Assembly: GCA_000333855.2 (NCBI GenBank)
Contig: CM007327.1
Span: 313,486-377,485 of the forward strand
Length of the DNA: 64,000 bases
Direction: 5' to 3'
Source of the DNA: Endotrypanum monterogeii
Taxonomy: Eukaryota; Euglenozoa; Kinetoplastea; Trypanosomatida; Trypanosomatidae
The first letter of the stretch is position 1, and the number at the start of each line of letters is the position of its first letter. This document shows positions 38,801-49,141 of this stretch, piece after piece. Under the pieces are notes generated by a model. The model was not told the DNA's origin. It worked only from the letters and a program-made list of their open reading frames with translations, and did no database searches. The position numbers and the translations under genes were made by a program.

Positions 38801-41800
38801 TTATGTCCGCTACGAAGACGGTCGGCGGCTACAGGAGGTGACCGCATTAGGCTTACTACAACAACTAGGTCGCTCTTCCCCGACCGGGGCCGGCGCCGGA
38901 AAAGATGAGGAGGGCTCTGAAGGCGATGGGGAGGGCGATTCCAACAACGCACACAGGCACCAGTCCTCAAAATTGGTTTGCCTCGAAGAAGTGTTGCTGG
39001 TCGAGGGAGTCTCACCACTCGTGCCGTTGCCGGTATTCGTGGCGCGTGGCAACGATATGCTGCTGCGGCTCTACCCCACCAGCCGAGCTGTTCAATCGAT
39101 GCCGGAGGCAGGCGTGCTGCGATGCACAGAAACAGTATCCAGCATGGAATGGGCTGCTGGTGGCTCTGGGGAGTGCCGCTCCGGTTCGCAGGGTGTCACC
39201 GCTCCATTAGACGGCGTCGAGCCTGGCAATCACTCTTTTTCTTCTTCCAGTACAGTATTGCCGCCTCACCGACGTATGCATCATGACCGCCTCTCCGTGC
39301 AGCGACAGGAGTACCTCTTGCTCGGCACTCGCAGTGGCACCATCATTGCTGTGGACCTCTATGCCGCATTGAACAACGTCCCCCGTCTTGCGACACTCGC
39401 CGGTGTTTACCACGACAATGGCAATATCAGGGGTGGGTGTTGCTATTCCTTCGGCAAGGGTACATGCGACGTGAGCAGCAACGGTGGTATGTCAAGCACC
39501 ATGTCTGCGCCCATTGGTGCTGTGCACGGTACATCAGAGCGCATCGGCAGCTCATCGAATGCGTGGGCAGGTTACCGCGCCATCGCGCAGCGCACATACT
39601 ACGGCGATGTTCGTTCGTTCGCCATGCACACACGGCAGGTACACAGACCCGGGGTGCTTGTGTCCTCGGTAATGGCCGTGGCATCCAGCGGTTTGGTGGT
39701 TTCTAGCGGGCTGGATGGTGATGTCTTCACCATGCGACTGGCCTACTCGACCTCGTGGATGAGCGCTAACGGATCTCAACGGACGCTACGGAGAGGTGTT
39801 GCAGGTAATGCAAACGCGAATACCGATATGTGTCGCCCGATGGTGCGCATCGAGGTGCTGAGCCGCCTGCATGTATGCGACGCGGGTGTTCGCCATGCGA
39901 TACCGGTGCCGTATTTGTCGCTCCTCGCCGTGCACACCGTGACGAACAAAGTATATCTGTATCACACCTCTGTGCTGGCGACTGCGCCGGTGCCGGTGGA
40001 TGGTGGCCGCGGCAACTCTGCATCCTCGCAGGTTTCTCGAGCGGTTTCGTCGACACCACTGGAGCCCTCGGAGGGCTCCGGGGTGGGGGCGAGCAGTGGC
40101 GTTGATGTGTCATCTCTCTTGTCTTCCGCTCCATTGCCACGTGTGGAGCTGTATGATGCATCAGCCCCGCACCTCCGCAACATCGTATCTATGATGGTCG
40201 TAGAGGAGCTCGATCAGCTGATCACCATCGATGTCAGTGGGTATGTGAAGGTATGGTCCGTGCGGCAGACTCAGCCCATTACCTCTTTCTATGCCTTGTC
40301 GCCATTAAACACAGCCGCCTCCGGAAGCCTTAGCGGTGCAGGGTGGGGGTCTTCTCAAAGCTCTGCTGCTTCTGCGATGGCAGGCGGCGGCAGCAGAACG
40401 TCGGCATACAGTGCCTCCAACAAGTTGCCATCGGCGTCTCTCCTGCGAATGACCAAGAATAGCATCGAGGCCCAGGTGGAGGGGGCGGAGTATCGCCTTC
40501 AGCCATGCCGTAGCGCTGCATACAACTACGCGAGGCGGCAAATATTTGTGATGGGTAGCAACAACGCAGCGCATTGCTTCTTTTTGGGTGGGCATACGAG
40601 CCTGCGAGCCCACACGGAGCCGCTGCGGGTACTGCTGGTGGACACAACTCCGCAGGCGAGCGGCGGGCCTAGCCGTCTGATCAGCCTCAGCAGTGCAGAC
40701 TGCCGTCTGTGGACGCTGCTCACCGGGACGATGATCCTTGGAATCCGCGTACACAGCAGTGAGTACATGCATTTGATGGACAGGCGTATTGCCTCCAACG
40801 TGCGAGGAAAGAGTCCGACCGGCGGTAACTCGAAGGACAAGCAGCGACCAGACTCCAAAGGCAGTCGCAACAACCGGCACTCTGGCTCGAGTTCTCAGCC
40901 GAACTCCGCCACACACCTACACCGTACACTGAACTCCGCCTTTCTCGCGTCCTCATCCTTCTCAACCGTAACGACGGGCGAGCGTCAACGCCTGCTGCCG
41001 CCCTCTGTCGACGACGTCATTCACGCCGTGTTGGCGGGCCCACAGAGTGGTTACCGCCGTCCCAATCGTCTACTGACTAAGCCACACGATGCGAAGACCG
41101 CTGGCCGTAGTCGCAGAGGGGGAGGCAGGGCTTCATCGCAGCTGCTGTCACTGGCGGGGCCACCTCAGGGCAATACAGCAGCTCCCGATAACAGCAGCGG
41201 CGGTGGGGACGATGACGTGAATGGACTATTGATGAACATGTCGCGTGATGACAATGTGCTGATGTGCGACATTCGGTGTGCATGCCTTGGGGGTAGTGGC
41301 CAGTGGATCAGCTACGCGTTGATCCAAGGAGACATTCGCCTGCATCGCTGCGACTCGGGGCGTCTACTGCGCACCTTCACCACCACTCCACCCGTTACAG
41401 AAGACTTGGTGGAAGCGGTGATGCAGTATCAATATCTTTTCCCTTCCAACACGATGGCGGAGGTACAACATGCCCCGTCCACCGACCTCAGTACAACGCG
41501 CCGCGATGGTGCCGGCAGTAGCGCTGGTGGGGGTAGCAGTAGCCCAGTTTCCACGCTGCCACCACGTGCCCAGTCGCCCATGACGGATCTAACGCCGGTG
41601 TCGTACGCACAGGCAGTTGCGCTGGTGCTGCAACAAATGCTGACGTCCACCTCTGGGGCTACTGCCTGTTCCGCTGTCGTGACATCGGCCTCAGGTGCCT
41701 CAGGCGATGTCAGCGATCAACTGGGCCGCAATGTTCACCGGGAGCCGCTTCAGATCCTTTATCTGGACGAGTCGCAGGAATTGCTCGTCCTCTACGCGGA

Positions 41801-44800
41801 CGGTCTTGTGCGCGTGTTTTCGCTGCTGAGCTATTCCTCTGCAGCATCGCGTGTGATTGTGTCTCGCACGTTGGTGACCCGCGCGCTGAAGCAAGTGAGG
41901 GCTGCTGTTGCGGCGCTGAACCGCCCTGCAAGCCTAGTTCGCCACCGTCCTGCAACAGGCATGGGGGCATCAGGCGGGAGATCGACAACACCCGCCGCAG
42001 GCTCATCGGAGGCTTTTCTAGCTGAGTTGCTCATGACAAGCGGCGTCACGGCCGCTGACGTCCTTGCCGGTGGCGCCGGGGAGGTTGATATCCAAGATGA
42101 GGATGGGGTGGCGAGCGGGAGCAGAGTTGGGTGGTTCAGCAATGCGAGCGCAGCTGAGGTGATGCCTCCAGCATCACCTGCTTCTATTGCACCGCCGCCG
42201 ATGCTGACACGACCGGCCAGCATAATGCAAGCCTTGATCGTTTCGTTGCCTGAGTACAAGATCGATCCAGATGTAGTGCTCCTTGCAACCGCCAGCCCAC
42301 CTCTCGGCCTTGTCTGCCTTGTGCATGCGAGTGGTCTGGTCACTGTCCTGGATACGCAGTCACGCGGAGAGGCCGATGGCGCTGCTCGGATGCGTATGCT
42401 GTCGAGCACACCTGGTGGAATGAACGATGACACAGGTGCGAGCCCTGACCATGTGGATAATCACACACGAAAGGGCCGTGCTGAGGCCTGCGTTGTCGCT
42501 CACGTCTTCATGACAACAGATGAGGTGACAGCTGTTACGTTCCTGGGCGCGTACCCGTGTCTTGTACTAGCCGATCGCCATCGTCATCTTTCTTTTCACC
42601 TGATGAGGGGTTCTAGTTTGTTGGCGCTTCTCGGGGAGTTTGCGGAGGAGCTCGAGAAGGATTTAGTGGCGAGCGCTTCAAGGGATGGCGGGGAGACTGT
42701 GGCCGAGGCACAGAAGAATGCAACACTATCGGGTCTGTCTAGTGGCGATGCGGGGCGGGGTGCGGGGAGAAAGTCAAGCAACAGCCAACCAAGCTTGACA
42801 TCCGTCTGGACGGTCTCCATCGACGATACATGTGCGTCACAGCGCGCACTTGGTCATGTGACGGCTCTCACTTTTGATGCCCTCTACGCCACTCTTTATG
42901 TCGGCACTTCTCAGGGCTATATCGTGTCGTACCTCGTTCGGCGTTTTCTGACGGCGTTTCAGCTGGCGCCGGTGTTCCTCCGCGGCGTCAGCGGTGTGGC
43001 TGTCTCCACCTATGCCACAGAACTTCAGCGTGGCCTCGCCACCACAGCTCACTCCGTGTCGTCGCCAGGCAGCGAAACAAGTAGCGGATTTCTGTACAAT
43101 TACCTTAGGCTTGTCTTCGACCTACCGCCGGCGGCGCTAGCGTGGATGCGAGAGAAATCCCCCTCCGCTGTGCAAAAGCAATACGCCACATCGAACAGTC
43201 CTGCACTGCCGAGCTCGACCTCACCCAACTTTTCCCCGAAGGACATCAGCAATCTTTTTGATGTCTACAGGAATCACCGGAACTTGTCTCAACAGCTAGG
43301 CTCTCACGGCACAGGAAAGCTCCGTGACAGCAGCGGCAGAGGTAGCATCGGCGGCACGCACGACGCGACCAGGTCGCGGGGTCACGTTCCCTGCACATCC
43401 AGTGAGGTGCTTACCGCTGCGGCGGTGTTACACGATGCAGTGACGCGCATGGCGACGGTCGCCTCGGCAACTCCCCCAAGGAACAGAAATTCTTCAAGTG
43501 CTTCCGCGCCACCGAGTCAGATACCTTCGTGGTGGACGATACCCGGCGGGAGGAAGGTCCTGGACTACGTGGCACGCAAATACGGCTGTAGCCCAGCCTG
43601 GAGCGGCATACGTGAGAGCACCGGGTCTGCTACATTTGCTCACGACACTTTGTCAGGCGCCGGCCCACGCCCGACCAGCTCGGGTGAGCTAGAGCTGAAC
43701 GAAGAAGGTGTGATGGAGGTGCGAAAATGGGTAACTACAGCATTGACAGAGCAGCGTTTCTACATGCAAGGTTACACGGGTGACGCCGCATCAACGAGAG
43801 GTACGCCACAGTCCTCACCCCTGAGCAAAATTATTTCCATAGATGCTAGTGGGGCTCAAGGCGGAAATCTGAACCCATTGTGCCACCATAGCCTCAGCAC
43901 TAACGGCAGTGACTCTACAGGACGGACACCCATATCTGCGCCCATCGCGGCTCGTGATGCTCTCGCGGGCGGCACGCTGCGTGCTGATACCGATCTAAAT
44001 CCTAGTACTGGTGACATGGGTGATGCCACCAGTCTCTCGGAGGAGGCCGCCTCGCAGCAGATGGCAGAGGCCCTGGTTCAGGAGGTGCGGGAGGAGATCT
44101 TAGGAGGCGCAGTGACCGCAACGACTCTGACCACCACTAGCAGCGCCACTTCTTTTCCTCATTTCATTCCGGAAGCCATCACCCTGCCCAACTCTATCAC
44201 AGACTCCTGGGTCGAATGTCTCTTCACCAGGCACCCCATGTGCACAACCAGTCGCTCCCCGCTCTGCCTGTTGACGACACCCGCGATGCTCGAACGGGCC
44301 CGGCGGGAGAGGCAGGATCGGCGGAGGCGGATCGCGGCTGCGACTGCAGCTGCGGCTGGGGGAAGGGGAGGCATCGTCGACCGTGTACCCGAGGTGCTGG
44401 AGTGGGATGCGTACGTGGAGGGGAGCTTGCCGGACTACCTGACGGACATACTGAACCACCCAAATCAGGGTCTGACGTTGGCTGAGCGGAAGGCGCTTCA
44501 GCAGCGCTCTATTACGGTACTCAAGTGTCGACGCAACGGTTATCTCTGCGTCGGCCACGCCAACGGTGCCGTGACGCTATGGACGCCGTACGCGTGTGCG
44601 CAGCTGGAGAACCTGTGCCCGAGCACCTCGCTAGTGACCACGCTGAGCCACCTGGGGGCGTCTGTCAAGGCCCAATTCCAGTACGCGGCGGAGCGTGCGA
44701 AGGCACAGCGGCAGCGCAGCGCCTACGACAAGGCGACGTCCCATGAACACGGCGGAGCAGTGGGTGGGGTCGCTCATCTCAAGAAGCGCATCTTCACGAT

Positions 44801-47390
44801 GCTTCTCGAGCACCACATCACTCATTTGCAGCCGGAGGAGGCAGGGGACGATGAGGAAACACATGGAGGCTCGCAAACGCCGATGTACAGGGGTCAGGGG
44901 GCGGGAGGGCAGGTTCCGCTGTCGGTGCCGAACCTGCAAAGCGCTCATCTGCACAATCCCAGCTCTCCTGCTGCACAGCGGCATAACAGCACCGCGGCGT
45001 CTGCAGATGGTACGTGCGATCGAGCAACGAATCATGTGTTAAGGCAGCCTTTCTCGTATGGCTCGATGGAGTCGAAGCTGCTGGCCATGCGCCCTCTCCT
45101 ATGTTTTTTGCTGGGCATTTCGTCGCCGGCGCAATTGCGGGCTCGACAACTGAGTTTGGAAGATCTTTTTTTTCTCCCGTTCCAGATGAGCAGCATGGCG
45201 TCACTTGAAGCATTCAACCCCCACTGCTATGATGTTGCCGTGGATGTTGCGATGTGCCGGCTGCGGCGGGAGCTCCTTGAGGAAGCCGAAGAGGGTGCCA
45301 CTGAAGCAGCAGCCTCTACTGGACAAGTCTTTCCAGACGAGCTCACCGCTGCCGTGGTGGAGGCTTCATCAACGATCTCACAACTAACTTCTCCTCGTGC
45401 ATTCCACGCCAAAACACGCCGCAGCTCTTCCGGTGCTGGTGCGGTACAACGCCGCCAAGGAGCCGGATACGATCCTTTGTGCCCCACGCGTCTGGCGAGC
45501 GTGTACAACTACCGCTTATCGTCCCTGGTGCAGGCCTGGTGCTATGACGCGGATCGGGAGCATTGCGGCGCACTCGGGGCCGCTGACTTCCCCGGGGCCG
45601 TGCGCCTGCTGGTGCACCGAGTAATGGAGGGTGTTTCACACTTGTCCAATGGCGCCCTTGGGGCGCGCTCGTCATGCAGCCATGACAATGCTGCACAGAT
45701 GCAGAAGAACGCGACAACTGTGAACCCCTGTGCTAATGAAGGCACCCAAGGTACAGCGGCTCAGACAGGTGCTACACAGTCACTGTTGTCAAATACGTCG
45801 ATCATCGCTGACAGCGCTGCGCCAGTGGATGGGGAGTACTACCATGTCTGCCACGCTATGCATGTTGCAGAGGTGAGGACAGAGGCGCAGTGGGAGATCG
45901 AGGAGCTGAACATTGTCTATCAGCAACTGCAGGAATTGACGGAGGCGAAGGTGGTGCCGTCCACAACCACGCGCTCGCAGAGAGAGGCCCCTCCCTTCAG
46001 TCTGGGTGAGGACTTCTCCACACAGGGGCCGCGCGTGAACACTGCCGCTGTTTCTGCGGCGGTGAACAACCAGATGAAGCGCAGTCTTGTGGTGCAACTC
46101 TCCGCGCTGTCCAGCCGCATCGCAGCTACCTCCCTCTTAAGAAGTTTGCCCCTGAAGTTTCGACCTCCTCCCGCGAAGCCGGTGCCATCGCCATCGTATC
46201 CCAATCCAGACGATGGACTGGGTGGTGAATACGCAGCATTGCAGCTGACGTCTTTCCGCCAAACCGGTGCGCTCGGGTGGGTGAAGCAAATCCTCGACGA
46301 GCAGGCGGCGCAAGCCTTTCTGCAGCCGCTGCTCGTATGGCGACAACCCGCGTCGTTGCCGCCGTCACGGTTGTTGGGAAGCCCCTCTATTTTTTCGTTT
46401 CTCGATAAGCCGCTCGCGAATCACGAAATGCAGCACGACTCGACCCCATCATCCTGTACCAAGTCTGCAACAGTTGCTGAGGAGGCGTTACCGCTCCTCC
46501 CCACCAACACTCTTCCAACTGTTTTCTCGACGGAGGGTGATGGCCGACCCCAAACCCCACCTGTCGCGTGTTCTAAGGAAGATGGGGCAGCAGCATTCCT
46601 GACGGAGGTGCCTCGCAATTTGAATGATGACAGTGTCAGTCTCTGTGCATCCTTGAGTACTCCTGAGCAGACAGCGCTTGATGTAGGCCATAGAGCCGCC
46701 GCGGCGAGTACCGTTGGGATCAGGACGTGTGAGTCCTCCCTGTCGTCCAGACTGCCATCTACCACAGACGAGTCGCTGCTATACAGCGCGGCGGCCCCTC
46801 CTTTCGCACAAAAGACGCAGGCGCTGTTGCGGGGGACGTCTGCGAGTGGCAGTGGAAGTTACGCCCAAAGCGTATACCGCCCCGACGACGCCCGTGCGCT
46901 GGAACCTAGTCGTGGTTGTCACGCAGTGGCCCCCCCTTCCAGGTATGGCAGACCCCCAGTCGCATTGCACTCCCAGCCAGGCCCATCGGGTTTCGATATG
47001 ACAGGTAGCCTGACCGATACACTCTTCCACAGCCACTCATCCCCCTCGCGTAGGCCGATGACACATCGCTTTGCTGCCTTGCGCCGGGCAAAGCTGGCCC
47101 GTACAGGTAGCGGTGGTGCCGTACCGCCCCAGCGGCGATCGGTAGCCAGGGGCTTGGTTGACCCGAGGGGCGGCGCAAACAGTCAGATGGCGGTTGCCTT
47201 CGCGCTCCCCGCTGGCGTAGCAACAGCTTCGGCTACTACAACGACGACTGCTCTGCCGTCCTCAACGGTCGGTGACATAGCTGGTGGGCGTGGCGGAGGG
47301 AAAGGGGGGAGGTTCCAACGAAGCAAAGCGGCGTCCACACAGTTCTTCACCTACTATTCGCTTCTTAACCAAGCCGCTACAACGAAGTAG
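35805..47390 (+). CDS. Giant WD-repeat protein with EF-hand-like motif (3861 aa)
   Basis: This single open frame encodes 3861 residues. An ordered region near residues 610-900 holds an EF-hand-like loop, FFSTMDAEQKGYVTWEAF (about 823-840), with Asp, Glu, Lys and Gly but few calcium ligands. Beta-propeller-type blades are scattered from about 1168 to 2930: EYLLLGTRSGTIIAVDLY (about 1168), DQLITIDVSGYVKVWSV (about 1470), LISLSSADCRLWTLLTG (about 1620), ELLVLYADGLVRVFSLL (about 1990), TLYVGTSQGYIVSYLV (about 2360) and GYLCVGHANGAVTLWTPY (about 2910). Long Ser/Gly/Ala-rich segments separate them, and the last 600 residues are mostly disordered. The EF-hand plus WD combination recalls the WDR49/WDR64/EFCAB8 group, so an axonemal or cytoskeletal role is possible but not shown. 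The ATG at 35805 was chosen over the upstream in-frame GTG at 35742. Confidence 0.85.
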   Translation: MFSSTATASSTLSGGTDTEAMELTQRATSDSSVTTTTRKVERGESTEPAPQPSVSLSQVPSLPGPIESSSARGRIASRGSSRLSTGATEVAGAVTQPASTLLSSVSHPLSPDRPSPPPAQSTTKIHKVSHRERGNASTTHSASHFREWSTNVALLDEVMDAPLFHIIPKNLDSTACTLPLPAGGTWTPSADVAAAATAGSNTSVCAVVPTPHVSPTIPDHANRADTLTPTGDTPQTLHKLEVRQLPPEDETLPSNVVPTPSILLIALADLEVLQKSFSAHILVTPLKEQLNDLKQLVGSSMRSELLHMHTESKMEELTSGEQRTSASYANERRAAGERETVTTSATEGHGSAGDAAAAALGTIQAHNAVVSAALRAAHGYLYGNEVLPVGVPPVHLQRARREWVAQYGSKYVQPRLQQSQRRQLKLWAQQQRVQQVISGKRVNPRSRAVATPDLNPAMTPVALCAALEPSYWREVMTDCPIPGPTSLTTAHLVSANVRSLTPGGNPVGGAFLSPTPGHSQSPSRPRPLARVGAPSSVHVAWDVDLYDDLALVVSVEQREGVVQQTNSLTSLDAKDTAESAPMGAAASPPLASTTADDAVPAPLAAKSSSSQLLGRGGELYNMQLTLPVFVYVVSRYLFIAQYSSYFPAGLFSRALIDPFYFPDASQCTPEYALRAAPALQQEARRVYASYTAQLADVHRCFPEGKRSTEVPLSPRDTFHLWELLCPPQRQDVSGRWRPLFWGQLTSAEEETLLADEYKSVMPGTQGTGGEGVVLQEPLMCYSYARAARQTYRRRLQQLAQHPTVLDEVSRLFMRCEDVAFQFFSTMDAEQKGYVTWEAFTNALIEEADVVDHRRKVSERAAHLTRSSASVFDRYVVEPLAPPLVRLGYTGNVFEVRHSHSLVMMEGSIDYAVCDGTQLGSVYQRFLVRPMEVLCDELEGDSYDASGQIISAAGSRHGAGGGGDSRAGGKRDVSLAASDEGYDASLRRRPWRNNQRPPRVYVRYEDGRRLQEVTALGLLQQLGRSSPTGAGAGKDEEGSEGDGEGDSNNAHRHQSSKLVCLEEVLLVEGVSPLVPLPVFVARGNDMLLRLYPTSRAVQSMPEAGVLRCTETVSSMEWAAGGSGECRSGSQGVTAPLDGVEPGNHSFSSSSTVLPPHRRMHHDRLSVQRQEYLLLGTRSGTIIAVDLYAALNNVPRLATLAGVYHDNGNIRGGCCYSFGKGTCDVSSNGGMSSTMSAPIGAVHGTSERIGSSSNAWAGYRAIAQRTYYGDVRSFAMHTRQVHRPGVLVSSVMAVASSGLVVSSGLDGDVFTMRLAYSTSWMSANGSQRTLRRGVAGNANANTDMCRPMVRIEVLSRLHVCDAGVRHAIPVPYLSLLAVHTVTNKVYLYHTSVLATAPVPVDGGRGNSASSQVSRAVSSTPLEPSEGSGVGASSGVDVSSLLSSAPLPRVELYDASAPHLRNIVSMMVVEELDQLITIDVSGYVKVWSVRQTQPITSFYALSPLNTAASGSLSGAGWGSSQSSAASAMAGGGSRTSAYSASNKLPSASLLRMTKNSIEAQVEGAEYRLQPCRSAAYNYARRQIFVMGSNNAAHCFFLGGHTSLRAHTEPLRVLLVDTTPQASGGPSRLISLSSADCRLWTLLTGTMILGIRVHSSEYMHLMDRRIASNVRGKSPTGGNSKDKQRPDSKGSRNNRHSGSSSQPNSATHLHRTLNSAFLASSSFSTVTTGERQRLLPPSVDDVIHAVLAGPQSGYRRPNRLLTKPHDAKTAGRSRRGGGRASSQLLSLAGPPQGNTAAPDNSSGGGDDDVNGLLMNMSRDDNVLMCDIRCACLGGSGQWISYALIQGDIRLHRCDSGRLLRTFTTTPPVTEDLVEAVMQYQYLFPSNTMAEVQHAPSTDLSTTRRDGAGSSAGGGSSSPVSTLPPRAQSPMTDLTPVSYAQAVALVLQQMLTSTSGATACSAVVTSASGASGDVSDQLGRNVHREPLQILYLDESQELLVLYADGLVRVFSLLSYSSAASRVIVSRTLVTRALKQVRAAVAALNRPASLVRHRPATGMGASGGRSTTPAAGSSEAFLAELLMTSGVTAADVLAGGAGEVDIQDEDGVASGSRVGWFSNASAAEVMPPASPASIAPPPMLTRPASIMQALIVSLPEYKIDPDVVLLATASPPLGLVCLVHASGLVTVLDTQSRGEADGAARMRMLSSTPGGMNDDTGASPDHVDNHTRKGRAEACVVAHVFMTTDEVTAVTFLGAYPCLVLADRHRHLSFHLMRGSSLLALLGEFAEELEKDLVASASRDGGETVAEAQKNATLSGLSSGDAGRGAGRKSSNSQPSLTSVWTVSIDDTCASQRALGHVTALTFDALYATLYVGTSQGYIVSYLVRRFLTAFQLAPVFLRGVSGVAVSTYATELQRGLATTAHSVSSPGSETSSGFLYNYLRLVFDLPPAALAWMREKSPSAVQKQYATSNSPALPSSTSPNFSPKDISNLFDVYRNHRNLSQQLGSHGTGKLRDSSGRGSIGGTHDATRSRGHVPCTSSEVLTAAAVLHDAVTRMATVASATPPRNRNSSSASAPPSQIPSWWTIPGGRKVLDYVARKYGCSPAWSGIRESTGSATFAHDTLSGAGPRPTSSGELELNEEGVMEVRKWVTTALTEQRFYMQGYTGDAASTRGTPQSSPLSKIISIDASGAQGGNLNPLCHHSLSTNGSDSTGRTPISAPIAARDALAGGTLRADTDLNPSTGDMGDATSLSEEAASQQMAEALVQEVREEILGGAVTATTLTTTSSATSFPHFIPEAITLPNSITDSWVECLFTRHPMCTTSRSPLCLLTTPAMLERARRERQDRRRRIAAATAAAAGGRGGIVDRVPEVLEWDAYVEGSLPDYLTDILNHPNQGLTLAERKALQQRSITVLKCRRNGYLCVGHANGAVTLWTPYACAQLENLCPSTSLVTTLSHLGASVKAQFQYAAERAKAQRQRSAYDKATSHEHGGAVGGVAHLKKRIFTMLLEHHITHLQPEEAGDDEETHGGSQTPMYRGQGAGGQVPLSVPNLQSAHLHNPSSPAAQRHNSTAASADGTCDRATNHVLRQPFSYGSMESKLLAMRPLLCFLLGISSPAQLRARQLSLEDLFFLPFQMSSMASLEAFNPHCYDVAVDVAMCRLRRELLEEAEEGATEAAASTGQVFPDELTAAVVEASSTISQLTSPRAFHAKTRRSSSGAGAVQRRQGAGYDPLCPTRLASVYNYRLSSLVQAWCYDADREHCGALGAADFPGAVRLLVHRVMEGVSHLSNGALGARSSCSHDNAAQMQKNATTVNPCANEGTQGTAAQTGATQSLLSNTSIIADSAAPVDGEYYHVCHAMHVAEVRTEAQWEIEELNIVYQQLQELTEAKVVPSTTTRSQREAPPFSLGEDFSTQGPRVNTAAVSAAVNNQMKRSLVVQLSALSSRIAATSLLRSLPLKFRPPPAKPVPSPSYPNPDDGLGGEYAALQLTSFRQTGALGWVKQILDEQAAQAFLQPLLVWRQPASLPPSRLLGSPSIFSFLDKPLANHEMQHDSTPSSCTKSATVAEEALPLLPTNTLPTVFSTEGDGRPQTPPVACSKEDGAAAFLTEVPRNLNDDSVSLCASLSTPEQTALDVGHRAAAASTVGIRTCESSLSSRLPSTTDESLLYSAAAPPFAQKTQALLRGTSASGSGSYAQSVYRPDDARALEPSRGCHAVAPPSRYGRPPVALHSQPGPSGFDMTGSLTDTLFHSHSSPSRRPMTHRFAALRRAKLARTGSGGAVPPQRRSVARGLVDPRGGANSQMAVAFALPAGVATASATTTTTALPSSTVGDIAGGRGGGKGGRFQRSKAASTQFFTYYSLLNQAATTK

Positions 47391-47831
47391 CGGTTAGGAT
47401 GGATACTATTATGCACCGACACGTACCCAAAAACAACGCCGCTTTATCACGCTCCTCTCCTACCCCCCTTTCGCTTGTGTTTAACTGACGCTGTCGCCGG
47501 ACGCCCCCTCCGCCCCCCTTTTTCTTTGTCTTGGTATGTATCCATGCAGGTGCGGTCTTTCCTGTATTTATTTCACTTTCCCTCCTCCAAATACAAACAC
47601 ACACACACACACGCAGCTGCACTCCACCTCATGTTTGATTGGGCTCTTCATGAGAAGATGCTTTGGTGGGGAGGAGCATAATCTAATCGATGTATATTAT
47701 TTTTACTGCAAGCTCCGCGTGGCATAGGTATGCATGTGTGTCTGTCGTGTGTGTGCCCTCTTGTTGTGAGCAGTTTCCGTGCCAAGTGCATGTTTCATAT
47801 GATGTGATAGCTTCTGCAGAACATAATTATA

Positions 47832-47866
<35 letters not shown>

Positions 47867-48670
47867 TATAAATGACAAAGAGAGGTGCAATAATGATCTG
47901 ATACACAGGTAAGGAGAAAGAAGAGAAAAAAAATAAGGGCTGTAGGCGTGTGCTCGCGTATGCGCGTCCACTACGCGAAGCCCGCTTCAGAGGCCAATGG
48001 AAATTTCTGATTTGAAGCATCCCGTGCCAAAGCCTTGTGAGCTTCCTTCCCCCTGCCTCTCCTGGAGGCGGAGCGTGGGAAGGGAAGGGCAGGCTCCTAT
48101 CGTTTGACTTTCTGAGGGGGAGCTGCAGACAAAGATGTCTGTGCTCCTCTCGGTGTCTCGATGAGCGAAGGGTATCCAGCATCAGAGTCTCGGTGGTCAT
48201 TTGTCATGTCTTTCTCACGCTCTTTCCACTATGGCCGCCTCTTCAATCCCACTGGACGAACCCGCCCCCCCCCCCCCTCCGCACCGTCCCCTACATGTCA
48301 ACAAACTATACATGTATATATATATATATCTTTTCCCCCGTTTCCGTCTGGCTTTGTACAGAGCCCTCTTCTCCTTTTCTTGCTCCTCCAGACATCAACA
48401 ACAGCTGATCGAGCAGCAAAAGTATACACGGCAAACAACGCAAGGGTACCGTAGAAACCCAAAATCACATATATATTTATATATATATAAAGGGAGAAAA
48501 ATCCGCCCTCCCCTTTCTTTCTTTTTTCAAAAAAATATATTTATTTGTTGCATAGTTAGGACGTCTCGTGTCCTCTCATAGGGGAGCACCGGCAAAAAAA
48601 AAAAAACGTTAAAAAAGACAAACATAATAGATTGTACAGCGCAGCCAGTGTGCTAACCAGAGAGGCCGCG
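47391..48670. other. Intergenic region before the PP1 inhibitor gene
   Basis: No gene is seen. It contains (TA)n at 47835-47862, shorter TA tracts near 48310-48330 and 48470-48490, and a C run near 48269. A possible acceptor for the next gene is AG 48554-48555 after the T-rich tract at 48504-48550. Confidence 0.6.
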
Positions 48671-49141
48671 ATGAGTGCGCTTTCCCTGCGTCAACAAGAG
48701 CGTGCTGTGCAGGGAAGAGAAACTGTTGCTCCAACACGTACAGCTGTGCTACACCTTCGCGCCGCCCCCACCGCGGACGAGCTGGAGTTGGCGCAGAGAC
48801 ATCAGAACCTGCATGTCACATGGAACCCTGAGGTTCGTGAGCCTATCAACCAACAAGTAAGCAAGTGCTGCTGCATCTTCCACAAGAAAAAGGTGTTTGG
48901 TGAGAGCAGTAGCGAAAGCAGTACAAGTAGCACTGACAGTAGCGACTGCGACGACGACAACTGCCAGGACGCTGGGAATAAGGATGTAGCCAGCTCCACT
49001 GCAGGCAGCAACAACAGGGCAGGTGCTGGTCACCAGGGTGTAGGTGTGCATGACTGCCGGGATCATCACCAGCGTCCCCCTCATGGGCAGCGGCCCAAGT
49101 GCACTGCGGAACACTGCTACTGTGGTACTCGCTTCCATTAA
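48671..49141 (+). CDS. Protein phosphatase 1 inhibitor-3/Ypi1 (PPP1R11) family protein
   Basis: This 156-residue protein belongs to the PPP1R11/inhibitor-3/YPI1 family, small heat-stable proteins that bind PP1 and regulate its nuclear activity. The PP1-docking RVxF-type motif is HVTW (48-51), followed at the expected spacing by the family hallmark SKCCCIFHKKKVFGESS (64-80), almost identical in layout to the human SSKCCCIYEKPRAFGESS region. After that comes a Ser/Thr run and an acidic patch, then a His/Cys-rich tail ending KCTAEHCYCGTRFH. The tail is longer and richer in Cys and His than in yeast. The ATG at 48671 was chosen over an in-frame TTG at 48632; the family match begins well downstream of either. 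Confidence in the family is high. The identity of the PP1 partner among the several PP1 paralogues of trypanosomatids is unknown. Confidence 0.9.
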   Translation: MSALSLRQQERAVQGRETVAPTRTAVLHLRAAPTADELELAQRHQNLHVTWNPEVREPINQQVSKCCCIFHKKKVFGESSSESSTSSTDSSDCDDDNCQDAGNKDVASSTAGSNNRAGAGHQGVGVHDCRDHHQRPPHGQRPKCTAEHCYCGTRFH

